From Cladobotryum mycophilum (taxonomy: Eukaryota > Ascomycota > Sordariomycetes > Hypocreales > Hypocreaceae): a stretch of 64,000 bases of DNA. The stretch lies in the NCBI GenBank assembly GCA_036429605.1, contig JAVFKD010000016.1:3472001-3536000 (forward strand). Direction: 5' to 3'. Positions 12,650 to 23,590 of this stretch are shown piece by piece (position 1 is the first letter of the stretch; each line of letters starts with the position of its first letter). Both the position numbers and the translations under genes were made by a program. The notes beneath the pieces are model-generated. The model made no database searches. It saw nothing but the letters and a program-made list of their open reading frames with translations, and had not been told where the DNA came from.

Positions 12650-13433
12650 CGATCATCTCATGAACGAGACGTTCGACGGGCTGCGGCACAGTACGGTTCT
12701 ATTTCCAGATCTCTTGTACATCGTGATTTGTAAGGAGTGTCATTGAGGATAATGCGCTATCGAGTTCGGTATCAAACTGAGCCATGACGAACTCAAGTCT
12801 GTCCATCATCTTCTGAGTCATCCAGGGCGTTATTGCCCTTGAATCAAACCTTGCGGTCGCGTGGATTTTGCGGATGCCCATTCGAATCCGCAACACAAGG
12901 GCATATGGACTCTCTCTTTTAGATGGGCCTCCATTGTGGTGATGGCATGGTATCTGTCCCAGCTCGTCGTCGTCATGCAAGCCGATATCCAAGAGTGTCT
13001 GGAACTTGCATGCTCGTTGGCAGTCAGGCGAAATCCTCGCAATCTCATGTAGCCCAATGGGTTCAACGGTCATTACATCCAGTACTTGCCGCTGTACCTG
13101 ATGCAAATGCTCTGACACCGTCATGTGAGCAGCAGCATGCTGTATGCGCATTGGAACTGTAGATAAGATTGGGGCAACCACCGCGTCTCCCCTAGAGACA
13201 GTGATGCCGAATACCACATCCTCAGAATTGGTGGTACGGCCAACCACCAGCGCCCATGCAGCGCATATGATGTCAAGGGTTGGGCTTCCCAAGAGAGGAA
13301 TGTCATGATGTATGAGTCCATCAGCGACTGGATGCTTGAGAGATGCTGGGAAGTTTGGGAAGGGAACCGCGTCGCAATCAGATAGAGCTGTACGCCAGAA
13401 AATTTCTGCTCTATCCTCTTTCATGGAACCCAT
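12650..13433 (-). pseudogene. NRPS fragment 1: C-terminal half of a condensation domain and start of A1
   Basis: From the ATG at 13433 the frame encodes about 244 residues matching only the C-terminal half of a fungal C domain: FGITVSR near residue 75, then LHEIARISPDCQRACKFQTL, the counterpart of LHRIAKISPECQRACKFQTL in C1 of the same gene. The HHxxxDG half is absent. Partial C domains at the N-terminus are known in fungal NRPSs. The frame hits TAG at 12699-12701 in EIWK-stop-NRTVP; the same site reads EIWRWN before A2 and MIWGWN before A3, so a TGG became TAG. The A1 linker then continues (RTVPQPVERLVHEMIAER) up to the target duplication of the transposon at 12642-12649. Confidence 0.85.
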
Positions 13434-14510
13434 TGTGGTAAGTGATGTCGATATACCGCAGATACGTTGGGTATGGATCGTGACCTTGACGAATGCAGAT
13501 TTGCAACATCAAAGCTTAGAGGTGTTCAGCTAAGAATACTCCGCTCTATTTTTGTAAAACTTCACTCAGGAGTATGGTCTATGGCATGACGTCTTGTCCG
13601 ACAAAGTAACGTAATAAATATCTGAGACACGCCTCTTGATCTAAATAGATGATGACGATTCTCACAGCGCAGCTAGCCAAGCATGCGGTGGAAGAAAAAA
13701 CCACGGGTCTTGATCGACACCTTTTCAGTGCAAGTTCAGTGGTCGACGACCCGTGCTTTTTTCCCGCCCCTTGCTAAGCAATGTAAGTGATGGTTGCAGC
13801 AGCCATATGCAGTCTTAGTAATATAAGGTGGTGCTCAACAAAGCTGAACACTGGTTTCGTTAGCTGCAGAAGGATGATGATACTTTTGGGAGTTTGCAAT
13901 TAATATAATTGTTCTAATCTATGGTATTTCGGCGGCAGCCGCCGGAAGAACATTGCCTACTTGAAGGCTATTGAGCCAAATTGTCATGATGCGTTGGATG
14001 GGATAGAAACCCATCTACTACAAATACTACTGAGGAACTTAAAGGTGCCCTGGTGTACTGTACCTCGAAGAGTAGTTACAGGGCTAAAATAGCCAATTTT
14101 GTGTAGCATTACTAAGGAGCTTACTTTGCACAGATTCGGCAATTCTTGATGGAGTATATGAGAGAGATCCACACCGAAAGCAGCATGCCCCTTGCTCCAA
14201 GATGATACAAAAAGCAATTATGTGTGCCGCACCCATTTGACGAATCTAGGCTCTTCAACTTAAGAAAGGAGGCTGGGTACGGACTAGGGGATACTAAACA
14301 CCGGATCCGGAGTAAATTCGATTGATATCATCCAGGGGTAGTTTGTCAGGGGGCCCTACCCGGAACACCTCAGTCATCCCAATCCAGCATCAATATTAAT
14401 TTATGGTGTTTGCGTCATATTGAGACCATCTTTGGCGATTAACTTCCCACATCCCTAAGTAAACGATCTAAGAGGCCCGGTATATCTAAGACCGATGTGT
14501 ATGCCCATGT
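13434..14510. promoter_or_regulatory. Intergenic region upstream of the NRPS
   Basis: No coding sequence recognised in any frame; it lies between the NRPS start and the 3' end of the DUF7708 gene, both on minus, and so probably holds the NRPS promoter. An 8-bp inverted repeat CACGGGTC / GACCCGTG occurs at 13702-13709 and 13748-13755 and is followed by a T run; its role is unknown. Confidence 0.4.
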
Positions 14511-16744
14511 TTAAAACGTGGAACCAAGAGAAACACGCTCCGCTGGACCAATAACCCGTTCCCAACACGAATCTGTACCATTGGCGCTAGTCAAAAGCAC
14601 CTTGAGCCTACATCGCACTGAATGATCCCCTACAAGGCCATGGTAGTGGCCGTAAAGCTGTGGTCGCGCCAGCTCTCGTATTTTACTGACAAAATATAGC
14701 ATGTCTTGTTTGAAGAAGCCTGGGTAACCGCCGTCAAACCATTGTACCCCATCAACCAGGCAATAGACAGTCATATCGGCGGGGAACAACTGAACTAATC
14801 CCTGGAGTGTGAATACTAAAGCCTGGGGTTTGGCATGTTGTAGGTCCTGCAGGTAGACTTCCTTATCAATGAAGCTCAGATCGAGGAGACGGCGTGCCTG
14901 GAGGGCCAGCAAAAGTTGCATTATAAGCGACCGCATCATGAGTTTCGGCCCGTCTGTTTGATCGCAGTGGAGACCACAAAAGAAGTAAGCGACGACTTCA
15001 CGCTCTCTGCGTGCGCTGATGATGCTACCAATCAGGCTTAGACAAACAATTGACATGGAGGATATCGTGGCGGTCGCGTGCTCCTCATCGTAGCCGTCGG
15101 CAAGGAAAAGGCTAGAGTATTCGCTCGCAAACCATTGGTGGAACAGGGGCGTTTGGAACAGCTCTTCTGCCACCAAGAGAGTCTGCTCCTTGAACCATGT
15201 CTTTTCCATCATCACGATGTCCAGGTCCTTGTTTGGAGCAGAGATGGGGACTCGTAGGAGGTCAAGAAGCACCCGAGATGACACTAGGGGTGCAGGTTTG
15301 GGGATTGGGGTTCGGGATCTCGAGATCTCTGAAGCAAAAGAGGCGGCCAGCTTGCCCCAACGCTGATCCGAGTCTGTTCCGTATTAGACAAACCCCTCTC
15401 CGGAAGGGTGTGCAACTTACCTTGCTCTATCTTTTTTCTTGACTGCGCAAGAATTCGCTGGTAAAGTTCATGAGCTCTCGACCCAATTCATCCTTCATCC
15501 ACTCTCTAAACTTTTCATGCTGCGCTCGTGATTCTTCATTATAGGTCTTCACGCTATCATCTAGCTGGACGAGTTTATTTTCTATGGAGGTTGTTTTCCC
15601 CTCAATTGCTGGGAGATAGCTGTCCACCGTCTCCTTCATTTGGGTGCTGATGATGATGCTACACTTTGTGTCCGCATCAAGATGACGCAGTCGCGTTTGA
15701 GACTCTAGATGTAGTGAATATCCATCGACCAATATTTCGTCTCTCAAGTTGCTATACCACGCTGCGAACTCGGTGGCATGAAATTTAACGTTGTTGACCA
15801 TGTGATCGATGTGATGAAGAGATCGCTTGACTGGTTTTGGCTTCTTTGCAATCTGCTCCTTGCCTCTGGCTCGGTTTAAAGCTGCACCTATCACTGCCGC
15901 ACTCAAGAACTCTGCTCAGTTAGTGATAGAGAAATCAGATGTCGGGGACGTACCCTTTGTTGATATGTATGGTTTCTCGATTTTCTGGATATTCTGGAGT
16001 AGGTACTGGATGATAACAGAAACTGCTTCAAGAACTGCTACATAAAGCTTTTGTATGTAGTCCTTAAGCGAGTTGTCCCAGTTGAATATCCTCCGCTTCG
16101 GACTGGCTCTAGTGACGGCGTCGACAACTTGTTCAATGGCTTCATGCACCCTCTCGCGATGTTCCACCGATCGTTTAGCCAGCTGTTTTAAACACACTAA
16201 GGTTAAAATTAGTATTATAAGGACGCTTCTGGTAGACTCACCTGTAAAATAACAACTATGCCTGCTCGTACAAAGTTAAGACCATACTCATCAGGGATGA
16301 AGTCTAGCCATGGGTCGATGTTGTCTGCATTCTCTCCAGTCTTACGCCATAGCTTGCGGAGATATCCCATCCCGCTTTCGTCCACGGTCTTGTAACGGAC
16401 CGTTGTCTCCTCTAGCCGGTTGAATACATCTTCCCATGTGCAGGTTTCGGTATTGAGAGTAAGAGAACTGTCCGTGAATGACTTTTGGAACTCATTGATG
16501 GCGGCTTGCAAATCTTTCAGGTCAACCTGCAGTTCAATCTCCGGTTGTCTAGGATGGCTTTCTGTTAGATGTGATTGGATGACTCGAGAGGATGTACAGC
16601 CTACCTGCGTTCGCGAGGGGCAATAAATTTATCACTTCTACTGTCATAATCTGCAGGCACTGAAAAGGCGCGGTGCAATCGAGGTGCCTCGAATTTGATA
16701 AACGAAACTCTTAGGGGCAGCTCCGGATTGCTCATCTCAGCCAT
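14511..16744 (-). CDS. DUF7708 / STAND-like (NACHT-related) protein, with a one-base frame break
   Basis: Five exons: 16744-16605, 16548-16242, 16182-15954, 15911-15421, 15373-14511. The N-terminal helical block (GMGYLRKLWRKTGEN, WLDFIPDEYGLNFVRAG, LYVAVLEAV) resembles fungal DUF7708. The C-terminal half (FHQWFAS, FFCGLHCDQTDGPKLMMRSLIMQLL, MTVYCLVDG, KVLLTSANG) resembles the ATPase-like part of fungal STAND proteins, but no Walker A motif is visible. The exon-4 frame hits TAG at 15427; adding one A to the A6 run (T6 at 15432-15437 on plus) gives QEKKIEQ, then a canonical GTAAGT...CTAATAC...CAG intron and a 676-residue protein. This is either a real frameshift or a homopolymer consensus error. 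Function is unknown; relatives are often discussed as fungal NLR-like self/non-self proteins. Confidence 0.75.
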
Positions 16745-17499
16745 ATTTCCTGGAACTTGGGCAAAGCTTAACCATTCAAAAATTACAGAGTGTGCACGAT
16801 CTTCCTAGGGACATGACAATGAGCGACGAGAACGACAGTTGGGCCGCAATTGAGGCTCAACAGAAAGGATTAATCACGCCGATGCGTGCTTGATCGACGC
16901 CCGAATGGTGTGCTCGGGTAATGTAACTTCAACTATCGTGTCGCTCATCTATTGGGTATAGAGTAACTCTGCTCACCGAAGGATGATAGGTATTGGTCAA
17001 CGGAACGGTTCGGAGGGGAAGTTGAGCCACATTTGAGTGATCACACGCAGGTTACGGACAGCAATTACTATATTTTCGGTCAAACAATTCTGGGCCCGAT
17101 GGATTTAGCCAATGGAAATTAACCAGCGAACATACCAGACGATTCTTCCCGAATCATGATTTGCTCAACTTACTTTCAGTTAATCTAAATACGTGCCTAA
17201 AGATGCCTTATCTAGCCCAATCGATATTGATATGAATCAAACTGCTACAATCGTCGCTTGGGCGCAGAATATGTCTGAACGACTACTCGTGGAGTCTTTG
17301 TGTGGGTCGACTGTATTTACGGGGAGTTGTTTTCATGGCAATCGTTCGCTGGTGTGGCCTCCCAATTCTTCAAATAATAATCACTTGGCTCCTAATTTTA
17401 TGGCCACTCTGACATCTCATTTCTATGCAGGCCTTTTGGCAGGTATATCGTCTTCCTGAAAATTGAATCCTTCGGTACATTGCCCTGACACTGGAAAAC
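16745..17499. promoter_or_regulatory. Divergent intergenic region, DUF7708 gene / AAA ATPase gene
   Basis: About 750 bases between two divergent start codons. No convincing coding sequence; presumably holds both promoters, but I see no definite TATA box or repeat. Confidence 0.35.
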
Positions 17500-20400
17500 A
17501 TGTCAACTGTCGAAGTGACCATCCCGCCAGCGTGCCAGCCGGAAATGCCAACCGACAATAAAGGCACGGGAGAAACAATAACAGTGATTGATATCATTTC
17601 CTCCGATATTTCGCAACGACAACCGGAAGTTGAGTCAACTGATGGATTGCCGGATGAAATGGGCGTGAGAGCAACATCAAATGACAAGGCTGCTGAAGGC
17701 CTTCTGACGGTAAGTCATCGGCCTGCCTTGCATAGGGAGCTAAATGCTAATGGAATGACAGGAATATAATGAGAAGAGAACATATGAGTATGAAACCGAC
17801 AATTCACAAAAAAATACCTCATTCAAGCAGCCAGAAGATTCCAACGCTATACCTGAGAGTAAGGGCGAGGAAGATGACGACAACGATTCCGTTACATCGG
17901 AGGTTCCAAAACTGCCAGAATATTTTGAGGAATTGATTCCCACAATCCGTGTCACAAATGTCCAACAGTTCAAAAATTTCTTGAGCTGAGAAGAAATGCT
18001 GACGATCATCGAGTTATTATACGGCGGTGTCAGTCTGAGGGAAGCTTTTGACAAGGAAAGAGCAAGACGGGAATCGGGACTTAAAGTCGGAAATATTGAG
18101 CATCAGCAAATGCCAATCGAACCGGATCTGAATATGACTGTCCTTCATCAAATTCGAATTAACTCTCCGACTATAATGAAACATCTTTACAGCGCAGCCA
18201 ATGTCGACCTCTTGTATAGTTGGACTGGGTACACGTTTAGCCGACCCTTCAAGATCTTGATACACTTCCAGCCGCAAATGAAGGAAGCACTGCATCGACT
18301 TGAGATGAAGTGGGGAAATGAGCTGGATATAAAGGGCTTGGTCCTTAACGGGAAAGAACACGAACTTGGCGATTACAACGACTATGCTAGCGACTACGCT
18401 CTGGATAGCAAATATGCCCTCAGCCACTTACGGGTATATGTTAAATTTATAGACGAAAATGTGATGCCTCTATACCAAATGCTTAGGCAACCAGATGCGA
18501 AGTCCCACAGAGTGTTGTTTACCGATCTTTGGTACTTATTTCGAGAGGGTGACCTTGTATATTCTGCAGTCCCTAAACAGGAGAAGCAGTCGGCACATTA
18601 CGAACCTACAGCGAGCAACACAACCTTACCTTATCAAAGTTGCTGGAAGGTCTACTCAATCATTACACCGAGAATCTCAAGCGGTCCGCGTGATGCGAAT
18701 GAGAATTTGATGAACAAATCAGATGCCGAAACAGCAACAAAAGGTGATGACGATAGCTATTCTGACGAGGACACGTTCAGGATTTGGTGCTACTACATCG
18801 ATTATGATGGCAAGTCATATCGTCCAGTTCGGTCACAATTCCAGATTCGAAAGTTCAATGGCGAGAGGGAAATCAGATCACTGCCGCTATATCCGATAGG
18901 ATTTCTGCCAAACAAAGATGAATTCTTATCTGCTCAGAAGGCTAGCGGGGAGACTTTTAGAAAGTACATTGAGGGGAAACATCTTTACCATAGTGGTTGG
19001 ACTTTAACTCGCTCTCCGACAGGAGCAGCACTCGATGATGTCGACAAGCATCCGGAACACATTGAGGGCGAAGCTATCGCAGACTTCGCAGAGGCGTACC
19101 AGACCATAACTTCATGGAAACCCGAATTTTACAGCCCAACTTTTGGCCAGATTGGAACGTGGGAGAAAGAGTACTTTATTACAGACGAACTCATTTCAAA
19201 TCGCTACTCGCCCCACCAGACAAAAAGCGATACCATCAGCTTTTATTATATTCCGTCTGATGATATTGGTATCAGGAGGCGCAACCAAGCCATTACTAGT
19301 GATGTCTTTCTTTCAGCGACAAACGAAGGGGACGGTGGCTTATCTGGAGACTTTTATGCACTCCTCCCAAAGCGACTAATAGTGTTTTCATTTCCGCAGC
19401 GCAAATTTATTCATGCAAACATCAACTGTTTGAAAGCCATCGATCCAGCATCCGGGATTTTTGAAAAGCTTAGCATCAATCCAGACCACAAACTATTAGT
19501 GCGATCCCTAGTACGAGAACATTTCAGAAAGAAGAAATGGCGCCACGACGGTCAAGACATTCAGTACCAGGATCTCATCAGGGGAAAGGGAACAGGCCTT
19601 GTTTTCCCTCTCCATGGCGTACCAGGTGTTGGAAAGACAACAACAGCCGAGGCAGTTGCCCAGGAAAACTCTAAACCACTCTTTGCCATCACTTGCGGGG
19701 ACCTTGGGTTTGAGCCGATTGCAGTAGAGAAGAACCTTTCTCGCATATTCCGCCTTGCAAACCTCTGGGACTGTATTCTTCTATTAGACGAGGCCGATAT
19801 CTTCTTTACTAAAAGAACCCCCAACGACTTGCAGAGAAATGCATTAGTCGCAGGTATTTCAAGGCCTCCTTCTAAAGTTTGAAGATTGTCTACTAACAAA
19901 TGATGTTCTTGTACTAGTATTCCTTAGGATTCTTGAATATTACAATGGCATCCTCTTTCTTACCACCAATCGTGTCGGTATAATTGACGAAGCCTTCAAA
20001 TCACGCATTCATATGAGTCTCTACTATCCGCCGCTGAACTCTCGTCAGTACAGACAAATCTTCGAGCTTAATATCAAGCGAATCGAAGAGATTGAGACCT
20101 TTAACGAGAAACATGGAGAACACAGAGTAGTTGCGGATGCCAACAGCATCCTCATATGGTCCGAATCGCACTACGCCGAGACACATGAAGTTGGTCGCTG
20201 GAATGGACGGCAGATCAAAAACGCTTTCCAGATTGCTGCTTCACTCGTTCGCTATGACCTTGTTGATGGTGATAGTTCCCATGAGAGGCTAGGTATCAAG
20301 AACAGTAGGCTTGGCCATCTTGATGCAGCACAATTTAGCCTCGTTGCGCAGGCAACGAATGAGTTTGACGATTACATGGCCAAGACGAAGAAAGGAACGG

Positions 20401-20951
20401 ACATCGAGCTAGCAAAGAAGGATGGTGTGAGGAATGACACACGTGCTTCACCCGGTATGCAAGATGTGTATCACCGTAATCCATCTCCTGGTTTTTACGG
20501 AGACCCATCTCGGGGCCCGAGTGGTCGATCAGGACCTTCAAGATACCCGCCCCCTCAAGACGGCTACCGCGAACAGTATGGTAGTTACTACCCGCAAGAG
20601 TCCAGACGCTGGGCTTCTGATGAATATGGTCAACCACCGCCATCTCACGGTCATCGACAGGAGTCAGGCATATCTTTAAGTTATGGATACCCTTCATCTT
20701 CAGATAGTAGGAAGGTAGGGGACGTTCCTACAGGATATGAGAGAGATGTTCTTCCAGATGGCCCAGGAGGTGCAGGGCAACTCAGGCCAGATGATGGGGG
20801 CTATATGCATGGACGAGGACAGGTACAGCGACCACAGGATGGGTACCCCTCCCCTGCTTCCGATGCCAACTACGAGAGACATGGGGGGATGGAATGTCGG
20901 CGAGAAAGCAGCTATGACAATCCTCGCATGGGCGGTATGCCCCAACGTTAA
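17500..20951 (+). CDS. Large AAA+ ATPase (DUF7025-type N-terminal region)
   Basis: Three exons: 17500-17709, 17762-19853, 19918-20951; introns start GTAAGT and GTATTT, and the second has a TACTAAC branch point. The N-terminus is acidic and low-complexity. A middle region rich in Trp and Tyr (FRIWCYYIDYDGKSYRPV, FYALLPKRLIVFSF) matches the DUF7025 part of this fungal family. The ATPase core has Walker A GVPGVGKTTT, Walker B CILLLDEAD, sensor LFLTTNR and SRIHMSLYYPPL. The tail is Gly/Pro/Ser/Tyr-rich and probably disordered. One in-frame TGA (17987-17989) sits in KNFLS-stop-EEMLTIIELL. It is either a point nonsense (from TGG or CGA) or lies in a weak 45-nt intron at 17949-17993. If read through, the protein is about 1111 residues. 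The substrate is unknown. Confidence 0.85.
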
Positions 20952-22374
20952 GGGTGAGGTTTAAGTCATTTACATAGGTAGCTGCATCAAATACCACTGA
21001 TAGTTCAAAAGGCGAAATACTTATGCTGCAGCAATCTCTCATATTCTCTAACCCAAGTGTTGGATGTATCCCATATGGTGACTTGTGAGCTGCAAGCTAT
21101 GGTGTGCCATCAACCAAGCAGTGATTTGACAAATTCATGAGATTATTGGACACAGAGAGGGATACATCCGTCTACGCAGGATTCATCAACAGGCGAGGTG
21201 ATAGTAGAACCCCGCCCTTATTAGACGAATTTGATCCAATGCGTAGATAAGATGATCTCATGTTTCGTAAGGAGCCAAGAAATATCTACCGCCCCGCCAA
21301 CCGCCTGCACCTTTAAACGATTTTAGGCAACATCCCCCCTTTCAACCTCACGCTGCTTTATGGATTTCTATGAAAACACCCATCCCTACCTTCCCCCTCT
21401 CCTCAGCCCATCCCAGCTCCCCATAAGACAAGCAGAGCGCCTTTCCCGGTCGTGTCTCGTTCAACCCAACAGCCCCTTGATCACTGCGCCTTTCTCGCAC
21501 AGCGCTTTCTCTACACCCTTAATGCCTCAGCTACACTCCTAATCTCAAGAATTCCAACCACCGGCCTTATTATTACCCTGTATTTGCTCTTCATTGTTAT
21601 CGCAACCGTCTCGAACTGGACTCTTAGGAGCCGCCTCTTGCTATATAAGCTCGTCTACACTCGGCTCGCTGCCGCATTCAGCACCCTAACCGCTCAAAGC
21701 CACGGATATCATGTTAGTTCTTTTCATAACAGTAGCGACTCGACGAGCGCCATACCCAAAGCATACTCGCCCAACGATTCCACGAGGATAACGACAGGCC
21801 TCCTAGGACAAGCGATCCGGCCAATTCTATCTCATTGTTCACAAAACTGCCCTACAGGATATACACCACGGCCATCATTATCCTCTCACTCCGCATCAGT
21901 CCTGTGTGCCGTCTAGGGCGTATATAATTTGACAATCAATGGGGTTTTTAAGTATGAGGACAGTTACTGCCAGACTCGCTCTGTGTTGGGGATTACGTGG
22001 ATGACTGGCTACACCACAAAACCCTATCCAGCTAGCCTACAAACCTTATGGAATGCCTCTCTCCCGAGAAAAGGAGCAGCATCAATCAACACAACAAACC
22101 CACACCTTGCTTCGCCGTGCAAGATTCTTTTATTGTTTCTTTGCTTCATCTTGTTTATTGCTTGTACTCCATAGCCTGTGGAACCCTACACTCTGCCCCA
22201 AGTCACGAGATACCACCTATTCGCCAGTGATTCCCCATCTATCTCAGAACCCTTCACTCCTTCACTCTACGCCTCAGCTTTATCAGAGACTCGCTCCCCG
22301 ACATAATTTGATCATTAATATCACATCCATCAAGAGACCGACAACCTCCCTAGAGCAAACAGACGGCTTTGCCA
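20952..22374. other. Intergenic region, no supported gene
   Basis: Open frames occur at 21452-21916 and 22053-22436 but lack ATG starts, homology and consistent codon use. The 21452 frame has one hydrophobic stretch (LIITLYLLFIVIATV). Pyrimidine-rich tracts precede the decayed gene at 22375. Confidence 0.4.
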
Positions 22375-23590
22375 ATGGTTGGGAACTCGGACAACATGGC
22401 CGCCTACAACCAACTCCAACGCGAGCCGGCTTCTAGGGACCTTTTTAACAATCGAATCACAGCCATGCAAGACCTAGAAAATTCTCTCAAGGATTCAGCC
22501 TTCATCGCAATTGACACAGAGCATATTGCCATAACAAGCGAAAAGGACCGCATCCTCCATCAAGTCGGCCTCGCGCATCTTCAAACTTTGATACAACGAG
22601 ATTTAGCTCAAACAAATATTACATCACTCAGCAATAGCAAGCCATATCTTAACGATTTTTACACTAAGAACCAAATCCGAGCTTTAACCCCCAACATCAA
22701 TCTAGAGAAAGAAAAACAAGATCAACTTATTCATCTAGGGGGGAAGGGACATGCCAGCTCGCCGCTCTCGCCGCTTTGGCTAGGAGCAACACGTTGATCT
22801 TGAAAGTTTAGAAGGGTCCATTATAGATTTCATCTAGAGCTGTAATAGCAAGGCAAATCTAGTGCTGATTGGGTTTGAGATGGCAGCTGAGTGGACATAC
22901 GTATCCAGAATTTTCCCTCGGGCTATACCCTTCTTTTCAGCCTAGGTGGATCTTCGTGATATTGCCAAAGATATGACATCGTCAGTTGGGGTTATCCCTA
23001 GGCTAGTATCTTTACTCCAGATCTTTGGATATCACTAGAAAGATATTTAGCCCGGCAAAAAAGATCACAATGGTGGCATTGCTGATAATGCCGGAGATGA
23101 CGCTGTAGCAACTTGTGCTTTAGCTAATGCTCTTCTATTTTCGGAAAACCACACAAGGCTAAGATTTCGACAAGAATGTGGCCAAATTACTCGCATTTAC
23201 ACCAAGAAAAAAGGCCACCAGGTTCCTAGCATACGGGATCGTTTCACCGCAACAATCCATACTCAGGGACCACTCCCATCCACGATTAATTCAGGGATGA
23301 AACTAGCCCGCCAGTTCTTCAACTATTCACCCCAGTCTGCCGGAATAATGTCCAAAGAGATGGCTTATCTCACGTTCAGAAGTCAAGGCCAAATGGATCA
23401 ATTCGTCACTGCTACACATGGACTGGCACTACCGACGGGCGAAATACTATGGATTCAAGGCTATTCTCAGGGAAATGGAGCGACCAAGAGTGAGAATAGT
23501 GAGAAAAAAGAAAAACAAGAGCTTAGAGAAAGGAAGAGGTTGGAAAGGACTGGAAGCGAAGTCGAGGGTTTAGAAGATCTTTTTTCCTGA
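22375..23590 (+). pseudogene. Gfd2/YDR514C-like RNase H-fold protein, decayed
   Basis: The ATG at 22375 opens a frame with AFIAIDTEHIAI, the first strand of the Gfd2/YDR514C-like nuclease-fold domain. Near 22750 the frame shifts. The downstream frame continues with EQHVDLESLEG, LVLIGFEMAAEWTY, VDLRDIAKDM, NAGDDAVATCALANALL and a Lys/Glu-rich end at 23590, matching the rest of the domain. Stops in that frame replace likely Trp or Gln codons: FG-stop-EQH, DFI-stop-SCN, FFSA-stop-VDL, GYH-stop-KDI and KDI-stop-PGKK. All are TAG and fit CpA-to-TpA change on one strand or the other (TGG or CAG to TAG). No function is expected. Confidence 0.8.

Larger units (their letters stand above)
1..13433 (-). 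pseudogene. Multimodular nonribosomal peptide synthetase, 5' part, disrupted by a transposon
   Basis: Minus-strand NRPS that continues past the left edge. Visible order is half-C, A1, T1, C1, A2, T2, E, C2, A3, so at least three residues would be activated and the second epimerised to the D form before condensation. The proposed start is the ATG at 13431-13433 (A at -3, G at +4); a stop lies about 80 bases upstream in frame and no C-domain sequence precedes it. The frame is broken three times: TAG at 12699-12701, a hAT element at 9474-12641, and TAG at 4624-4626. Read triplet by triplet, 1-4623 has no other stop. Removing the element with one target copy rejoins A1 in frame. The gene therefore looks recently inactivated. 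The peptide product cannot be deduced. Confidence 0.9.

Noticed and set aside
21452..21916. Plus-strand frame with a hydrophobic stretch
   Set aside because: GTG start, no signal peptide layout, no homology; probably chance in pyrimidine-rich DNA.
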